Shown here: positions 15,635-19,354 of the stretch, in pieces
How positions within the stretch are numbered: position 1 is the stretch's first letter
How the letters are laid out: each line of letters begins with the position of its first letter
Assembly: GCA_028710385.1 (NCBI GenBank)
Contig: JAQTUC010000009.1
Coordinates: 1-19,354 of the forward strand
Length of the DNA stretch: 19,354 bases
Direction: 5' to 3'
From: Candidatus Omnitrophota bacterium
GTDB taxonomy: Bacteria; Omnitrophota; Gorgyraeia; Duberdicusellales; 4484-171
Notes under the pieces: model-generated
Databases searched by the model: none
Seen by the model: only the letters and a program-made list of their open reading frames with translations
What the model was told of the DNA's origin: nothing
Made by a program: the position numbers and the translations under genes

Positions 15635-15678
15635 CGCCTTCGCCGCTTAAGTTATTAATACTCCGGCGGATTCAGGCG
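15635..15678. other. Second, interrupted inverted repeat before the downstream pilin genes
   Basis: CGCCT (15635-15639) can pair with AGGCG (15674-15678), and CGCCG (15641-15645) with CGGCG (15664-15668), leaving an AT-rich loop. It lies between the perfect hairpin and the start at 15709 and may be a structured leader. I could not match it to a known riboswitch class. Confidence 0.35.
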
Positions 15679-15708
15679 TAAGCCATTTAAGGATGGTAAA
15701 GGCCATAT

Positions 15709-16548
15709 ATGAAAAGAAAAAATTCTTTTACGCTGCTTGAAATTATCATATCTATAATAATTGTAGGCATTGGTTTAAGCACTATAGCTGTGGTATTTAT
15801 GGGCGGAAGATTTATGCTTAAGCAGGCAGAAAATAAATCCCGCGCTACAAGCGTTGCCGCGCAAAAATTGGAGGAATATCTGACTAAGTCGTTTACCGGT
15901 TTAGGCGGCCTAACGCAGCTTACGCAGACTTACGGCGATGTTGATACAGGAACCGGAGGCGCAGATATCCCGGTTGACTGGCGCGTAAACGTAACTACAA
16001 AATGGGAAATAAATGCTTCTCTTGGCATACGAATACCTTATAAATATATAGAGGTCACAGCTTCCTATAACGAACAAAGCCCTTCCGGAGCCGTTCAGAG
16101 AAGAGTGGTAAAGCTGGCAAATATCGTGCCTTACCCTTATATGCATACTCAAATTATAAAAATTGAACCTACTTCGGGCTCGGCGCCGAGAGTTAACGCC
16201 GGGGCCTATCAATCAATAAATGGTTTATCGCTTAATTTCAATTATCCTGTAAATAAAGACGTAATGGTCATCTACAACATTTCAATACACATAGATAATG
16301 ATACAGGCATTACCCCTATAGATACTATTTATACCGGCTGTTTTCTTGACGGCCACGTAATACCAGAAGGCACAGAAACGCGCACGCCCATAAGCATGCA
16401 GCCTTACATAAGCAATGTGCTTGCTTTAAGCGGGGTTGGCTCGGATACAAACCACACCATACAGATAAAATGGAAGAAAGATACGATTCATGGAAATATA
16501 AGGCTTAAAGAAGCGAATCTTATGATAGTTTCAACTGAGCGGCAATAG
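15709..16548 (+). CDS. Prepilin-like protein fused to shared C-terminal beta domain
   Basis: The N-terminus MKRKNS/FTLLEIIISIIIVGIG is a type IV prepilin signal with a six-residue basic leader, Phe at +1 and Glu at +5 (E11); Ser replaces the usual Gly at -1. The hydrophobic helix and an exposed helix extend to about residue 60. Residues 172-279 form a beta-rich head whose strand pattern (YNISIHID, CFLDGHVI, TIQIKWKKD, ANLMIVSTER) resembles the C-termini of the two secreted proteins upstream. Minor pseudopilins of the GspI/PilV type have similar size. A weak AAAGG site precedes the ATG. Together with the next two genes it looks like a minor-pilin set that could prime a pilus or pseudopilus. 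Confidence 0.8.
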   Translation: MKRKNSFTLLEIIISIIIVGIGLSTIAVVFMGGRFMLKQAENKSRATSVAAQKLEEYLTKSFTGLGGLTQLTQTYGDVDTGTGGADIPVDWRVNVTTKWEINASLGIRIPYKYIEVTASYNEQSPSGAVQRRVVKLANIVPYPYMHTQIIKIEPTSGSAPRVNAGAYQSINGLSLNFNYPVNKDVMVIYNISIHIDNDTGITPIDTIYTGCFLDGHVIPEGTETRTPISMQPYISNVLALSGVGSDTNHTIQIKWKKDTIHGNIRLKEANLMIVSTERQ

Positions 16549-16557
16549 AATTAAAAT

Positions 16558-17124
16558 ATGAAACCTAAAAAAACCTTTACGCTTGCAGAGTTCATAATAG
16601 CGATATTGTTGATAGCTTCAATAATTGCCATGTCGCTTTCTATCTATGTATTTTTCAGCCGGCAGATAATGATTAACCGCGAGCGTTATAATATGCTTAG
16701 CCAGATAAATTATGCTTTTGAAGATATGGCTGTGCGCACTAAAAGCGCTATACGCATAGACCCCTCTTCATTATTTTCACTGGCCAGCGGAGCAATTTCC
16801 AGCACTAAAAATAAATTTAAATTTTTTGGCGAAGGGGATATTTATGCTATAACCCCGGACGATAGCGATGACAATGTGTGGTATGAATATCGCATTAAAA
16901 ACGGCGGGCTGATTCTTGAAAATTTTGGAAGCACAAAATACCACAGCGAAATAGCTAACCTTATTGAAGCAAAATATCAGCCGGCAGTGACATTTTCGTG
17001 GTATGATGGATATGAGCCTAATTTTGTTACGGTGACAATCACAACAACAGGCACGATACCGCCGCGGTCGCAGGTTTCAAGGACCCAGGGGCTGCGTTTT
17101 TGGTTTATTGACGTTAAAAAATGA
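16558..17124 (+). CDS. Prepilin-like minor pseudopilin (PilW/GspJ-like)
   Basis: The leader MKPKKT is followed by FTLAEFIIAILLIASIIAMSL, a prepilin helix with Phe at +1 and Glu at +5. Residue -1 is Thr, which is very unusual because prepilin peptidases normally need Gly or Ala and tolerate Ser. The 188-residue length, the FFSRQIMINRERYNMLSQINYAFEDMAVR-type helix continuing from the membrane and the beta-rich remainder fit the GspJ/PilW size class, though sequence similarity is weak. It follows the previous prepilin by nine bases and overlaps the next gene by four (ATGA), indicating one transcript with coupled translation. Confidence 0.75.
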   Translation: MKPKKTFTLAEFIIAILLIASIIAMSLSIYVFFSRQIMINRERYNMLSQINYAFEDMAVRTKSAIRIDPSSLFSLASGAISSTKNKFKFFGEGDIYAITPDDSDDNVWYEYRIKNGGLILENFGSTKYHSEIANLIEAKYQPAVTFSWYDGYEPNFVTVTITTTGTIPPRSQVSRTQGLRFWFIDVKK

Positions 17125-17462
17125 TTACCATAGTAGCTTCTATAATTTTGGGGCTCACGCTTTTAATGTCTGCGTTTCTGGGGTTTAGCCCTCAAATTCA
17201 CAAACTTGTTGAGAGCGACCTTATGCGCCGTTCGTATAATAATGCTTACCTTTATGGCTTACAAATGGGCCAGTTAGGTTACCGCGCAAAAAATCTGATA
17301 GCGAACAACGATAGCACCGGAAAAGAGATAGACCTGCCTTTCAGATATGTTTATGATCATTCCCGTATTGTGATGCAGGATAAATTTGAAGGCAAAGCAA
17401 CGTTGAAGGAAAAAAACGGAACTTTCAATATAAACGTTAACGTAGAGCATACAAATCCCTAA
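17121..17462 (+). CDS. Small membrane-anchored protein of the pilin cassette, unknown
   Basis: This 113-residue protein begins with a hydrophobic helix (IVASIILGLTLLMSAFLGF, 4-22) and continues into a soluble domain of mixed helix and strand ending in FNINVNVEH. It has no recognisable prepilin cleavage motif: no leader and no Glu at +5. By position, after two pseudopilins and translationally coupled to the second, it may correspond to a PilX- or GspK-like partner or a pilus-assembly accessory factor. No homologous family is recognised from sequence alone. Confidence 0.6.
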   Translation: MITIVASIILGLTLLMSAFLGFSPQIHKLVESDLMRRSYNNAYLYGLQMGQLGYRAKNLIANNDSTGKEIDLPFRYVYDHSRIVMQDKFEGKATLKEKNGTFNINVNVEHTNP

Positions 17463-17476
17463 CCGCCTGCCTTTTT

Positions 17477-18322
17477 ATGGAAAAACCTTCCTGGTTAAGC
17501 AAAAAATTAAATCTTAATTCCTGTCATGAAATGAAAAAATTTCTGAGGGTATTAAAGCTGCATACCGTCTGCGAGGAATCGCTTTGCCCGAACATCTCGG
17601 AATGTTTCGGAGAGGGCGTCGCTACTTTTATGATTCTTGGAGACAATTGCACTCGTAATTGCAAATTCTGCGCAGTCGGCAAAAAAAAGCCATCTATGGT
17701 TGACTGGAATGAGCCGCGGCGCATAAGGGAAGCGGTTGCAAAGCTTAATTTATCCTATGTGGTTATTACTTCTCCTACGCGCGACGATATTTCCGATGGA
17801 GGAGCAGAATTTTTCTGTAGAACTATAGACGAGATAAAAAATATCGGTACTTCTGTAAAAGTAGAGATTTTGATACCGGATTTTCTGGGCAACGCCGAAG
17901 CATTAGCTGTGATTGCCAAATCAAAAGCCGATGTTATCGGGCATAATTTGGAAACCATCCCCAGCCTTTATCCCGCCATTCGGCCCCAAGCCGACTATGA
18001 GCGCTCTTTGTCGGTGCTGAAAACCATTAAGCAGATGAACGGGAATATTTTTACAAAATCAGGAATAATGCTTGGTCTGGGCGAGGAAGAAAAGCAAATA
18101 ACGGATGTTTTTCGCGATTTGCGAAAGGTTGATTGCGATTTCCTTACTTTGGGCCAGTATTTGCCGCCCTCATTAAGCCATTATCCGGTTAAAGAATACA
18201 TAACTCCTGATAGATTCGTTTCTTTACAAAAGGCTGCTTATAGCCTTGGATTTAAGAAAGTGAATAGCTCTCCTTACGTACGTTCCTCATATCTTGCCAG
18301 CCAATTTCTAAAATCAGCCTGA
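17477..18322 (+). CDS. lipA: Lipoyl synthase
   Basis: LipA is a radical-SAM enzyme that inserts two sulfur atoms into octanoyl groups already bound to carrier proteins such as GcvH. The 281-residue protein shows the auxiliary-cluster ligands C32, C37 and C43 (CEESLCPNISEC), the radical-SAM cluster C58, C62 and C65 (CTRNCKFC) and the C-terminal RSSY (269-272), whose serine is the fourth ligand of the auxiliary cluster. All are intact. No Shine-Dalgarno sequence precedes the ATG, which lies 14 bases after the pilin cassette. Its natural partners (lipM, gcvH) lie about 4.6 kb upstream beyond that cassette. Confidence 0.97.
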   Translation: MEKPSWLSKKLNLNSCHEMKKFLRVLKLHTVCEESLCPNISECFGEGVATFMILGDNCTRNCKFCAVGKKKPSMVDWNEPRRIREAVAKLNLSYVVITSPTRDDISDGGAEFFCRTIDEIKNIGTSVKVEILIPDFLGNAEALAVIAKSKADVIGHNLETIPSLYPAIRPQADYERSLSVLKTIKQMNGNIFTKSGIMLGLGEEEKQITDVFRDLRKVDCDFLTLGQYLPPSLSHYPVKEYITPDRFVSLQKAAYSLGFKKVNSSPYVRSSYLASQFLKSA

Positions 18323-18454
18323 AATACTTAAATTAAATCCAAAACAGCGGTTTTATTATCCCCGGTTTTACTTCAATCGTTAAAAACAGCGTATTTTTCA
18401 GTGTTTTTAAAGCTTATATTGGTTAATTTAGGGGTATTTTTAGGGAATTTTTAT

Positions 18455-18605
18455 ATATATAGGTATTATATTATATATAGCAATTAAGTATTAAGCGTAT
18501 ATTGCATTAAGCACTCTAATTTTATGGGCACAAAATAACCAATAAATTAAGGTCTTTTTTTCGCTACAATATATAGTGGTAGTCATTATTATATACAATA
18601 TATAG
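18455..18605 (+). repeat. Repeated ATATATAG motifs upstream of the HTH gene
   Basis: ATATATAG occurs at 18455-18462, 18473-18480, 18569-18576 and 18598-18605. The last two belong to a longer identical 12-mer, TACAATATATAG (18565-18576 and 18594-18605), spaced 29 bp apart. They may be operator half-sites, although chance is a real alternative in such AT-rich DNA. Confidence 0.45.
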
Positions 18606-18635
18606 GAAATTATAACAAATTATACTAAAATATTC

Positions 18636-18664
18636 TTGACATAAATATAAATAGATATTTAAAT
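18636..18664 (+). promoter_or_regulatory. Sigma-70-type promoter for the HTH-pilM genes
   Basis: A perfect -35 box TTGACA (18636-18641) is followed at 17-bp spacing by TTAAAT (18659-18664), a 4/6 match to the -10 box. Transcription would begin near 18671, about 11 nt before the HTH start codon, so the message would be almost leaderless. Confidence 0.55.
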
Positions 18665-18681
18665 GGTATTACACTTAACTT

Positions 18682-18873
18682 ATGACAAAGATGAGAAAAA
18701 AAAGATTACCAAGATTAATGACGATAAACGAACTTTCAGAATACCTGGGATTGCAAAAGCAGACCATTTATAACTGGCTGCACCAGAAGAAAATTTCCGG
18801 ATTGAAAGTCGGCAAGGTTTGGCGTTTTGACAGAAAATATATAGATGAGTGGCTCAAAAATACAATAAAATAA
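18682..18873 (+). CDS. Small excisionase-family (MerR-like) HTH DNA-binding protein
   Basis: The 63-residue protein is almost entirely one winged helix-turn-helix: MTINELSEYLGLQKQTIYNW (13-32) forms the HTH and LKVGKVWRFDRKYIDEWL the wing and closing helix. The N-terminus (KMRKKRLPR) is very basic. This is the excisionase-type fold, but no integrase, attachment site or phage gene is nearby and a pilM-like gene follows after four bases. A transcriptional regulator of the pilus genes is more likely than a recombination factor. The start may be the ATG at 18682 or the one at 18691; neither has a good ribosome binding site. Confidence 0.8.
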   Translation: MTKMRKKRLPRLMTINELSEYLGLQKQTIYNWLHQKKISGLKVGKVWRFDRKYIDEWLKNTIK

Positions 18874-18877
18874 AATT

Positions 18878-19354
18878 ATGGGCAAAAAAAAGATAGGTCT
18901 TTATCTGGGATTAAATTCAATAGGCGCAGTAGCCATGGAAGGCAAGAAAGTGATTTCTTCGGTAAAGTATGATTTGTCTTCCGTTGAAGAGGAAGCCAAG
19001 GTAGAAAGCCTTAATGAGGAAATAAGATGGCAGGCGCTTATCAATAAAATTTTACGGGAGATTGGTTCCGAAGAGAAAGAAATTTATATTTCCCTGGCCG
19101 ATAAGGATTTTATTTTCCGTTCTCTGGAAATGCCTATGATGACCAAGAAGAACATAGATTCTTCTTTAATCTTTGAAATTGAAAAGTATATTCCATTTAA
19201 AATTGAAGAGTTAATGTGGGATTACAGCTTCACCAAATACCCCAAAGAGAAGAAGCTGAACATCTCGTTTGTGGGTATAAGGGAAAGCAACATATATAAG
19301 GTCCAAGAAATGTTTACCCACCTTAACCTTATGACGGTTACAATTGAGCCTTCC
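18878..19354 (+). CDS. pilM: PilM-like type IV pilus assembly ATPase, 5' part only
   Basis: The reading frame is open from the ATG at 18878 to the window edge (159 codons); the 3' part is missing. It begins GKKKIGLYLGLNSIGAVAM, the first phosphate-binding segment of the actin-like (FtsA/PilM) fold, although it lacks the usual Asp-x-Gly. Further on, EIEKYIPFKIEEL (about residues 104-116) matches the conserved E-x-x-KYIPF-x-x-EEL segment of PilM proteins. PilM is a cytoplasmic actin-like protein that binds PilN and links the assembly platform to the pilus motor ATPases. It starts four bases after the HTH gene with no strong ribosome site. The context with the pilin cassette 1.4 kb upstream supports a pilus or pseudopilus function. 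Confidence 0.8.
   Translation, partial: MGKKKIGLYLGLNSIGAVAMEGKKVISSVKYDLSSVEEEAKVESLNEEIRWQALINKILREIGSEEKEIYISLADKDFIFRSLEMPMMTKKNIDSSLIFEIEKYIPFKIEELMWDYSFTKYPKEKKLNISFVGIRESNIYKVQEMFTHLNLMTVTIEPS

Larger units (their letters stand above)
18323..18681. other. AT-rich intergenic regulatory region
   Basis: This 359-bp stretch holds no credible gene on either strand and is far more AT rich than its surroundings. A weak hairpin with a T tail, AAAAACA/TGTTTTT (18382-18388 with 18402-18408), could end lipA transcription. Downstream are several copies of ATATATAG, a pair of ATTAAGC repeats (18490-18496, 18506-18512) and a promoter near 18636. It separates lipA from the HTH-pilM genes. Confidence 0.7.

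Noticed and set aside
18451..18605. Replication origin in the AT-rich gap
   Set aside because: No DnaA-box cluster is visible and no replication genes flank it; AT richness and short repeats alone are insufficient.
18682..18873. Prophage or integrative element marked by an excisionase
   Set aside because: No integrase, attachment-site repeat, tRNA or phage gene is present, and the gene is closely linked to pilM.

Overview
The window reads as ordinary, densely packed bacterial chromosome. Every supported gene is on the + strand, most gaps are only a few bases, and several stop and start codons overlap. The gene set and its mosaic of families suggest an uncultured Gram-negative-type lineage. 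My best guess is Candidatus Omnitrophota (OP3) or a neighbour of it. The pointers are split GcvPA/GcvPB, separate CoaB and CoaC, a LipM-like octanoyltransferase next to LipA, oddly cleaved prepilins, and a PilM preceded by a small excisionase-type HTH protein. This assignment is inference, since no rRNA or tRNA is present.

Region 1 (1-7489) is housekeeping. A DEAD-box RNA helicase of the DeaD/CsdA type is followed by a terminator-like hairpin. A nearly continuous run follows: a short pyruvate kinase lacking its C-terminal domain, a SAM hydrolase (DUF62), a TtcA-type tRNA thiolase, the CoA biosynthesis pair coaB-coaC as two overlapping genes in reversed order, rmuC, a DUF167/YggU protein and a YfiH-type laccase-domain protein.

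Region 2 (about 7534-12839) is the glycine cleavage operon: gcvT, gcvH, gcvPA, gcvPB and a lipoate/octanoate transferase that would modify GcvH. It begins with an extended -10 promoter and a CA-rich tandem-repeat leader without a Shine-Dalgarno sequence. No glycine riboswitch and no dihydrolipoamide dehydrogenase (L protein) are visible.

Region 3 (12840-17462) is a six-gene surface-structure cassette. It holds three prepilin-like proteins, a small protein with an N-terminal membrane segment, and two secreted cysteine-containing proteins of unknown function. A perfect 14-bp hairpin divides the cassette. Three of the proteins appear to end in the same previously unnamed beta-rich domain, one of them fused to a pilin stalk. 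I think this is the most novel thing here.

Region 4 (17477-18322) is lipA, lipoyl synthase. It belongs functionally with region 2 but is separated from it by the pilin cassette. Region 5 (18323-19354) is a 359-bp very AT-rich regulatory stretch with repeated ATATATAG motifs and a good -35 box, then a small HTH protein and the first 159 codons of a PilM-like type IV pilus assembly ATPase that runs off the window. The pilin cassette and pilM bracket lipA and may belong to one envelope machine.
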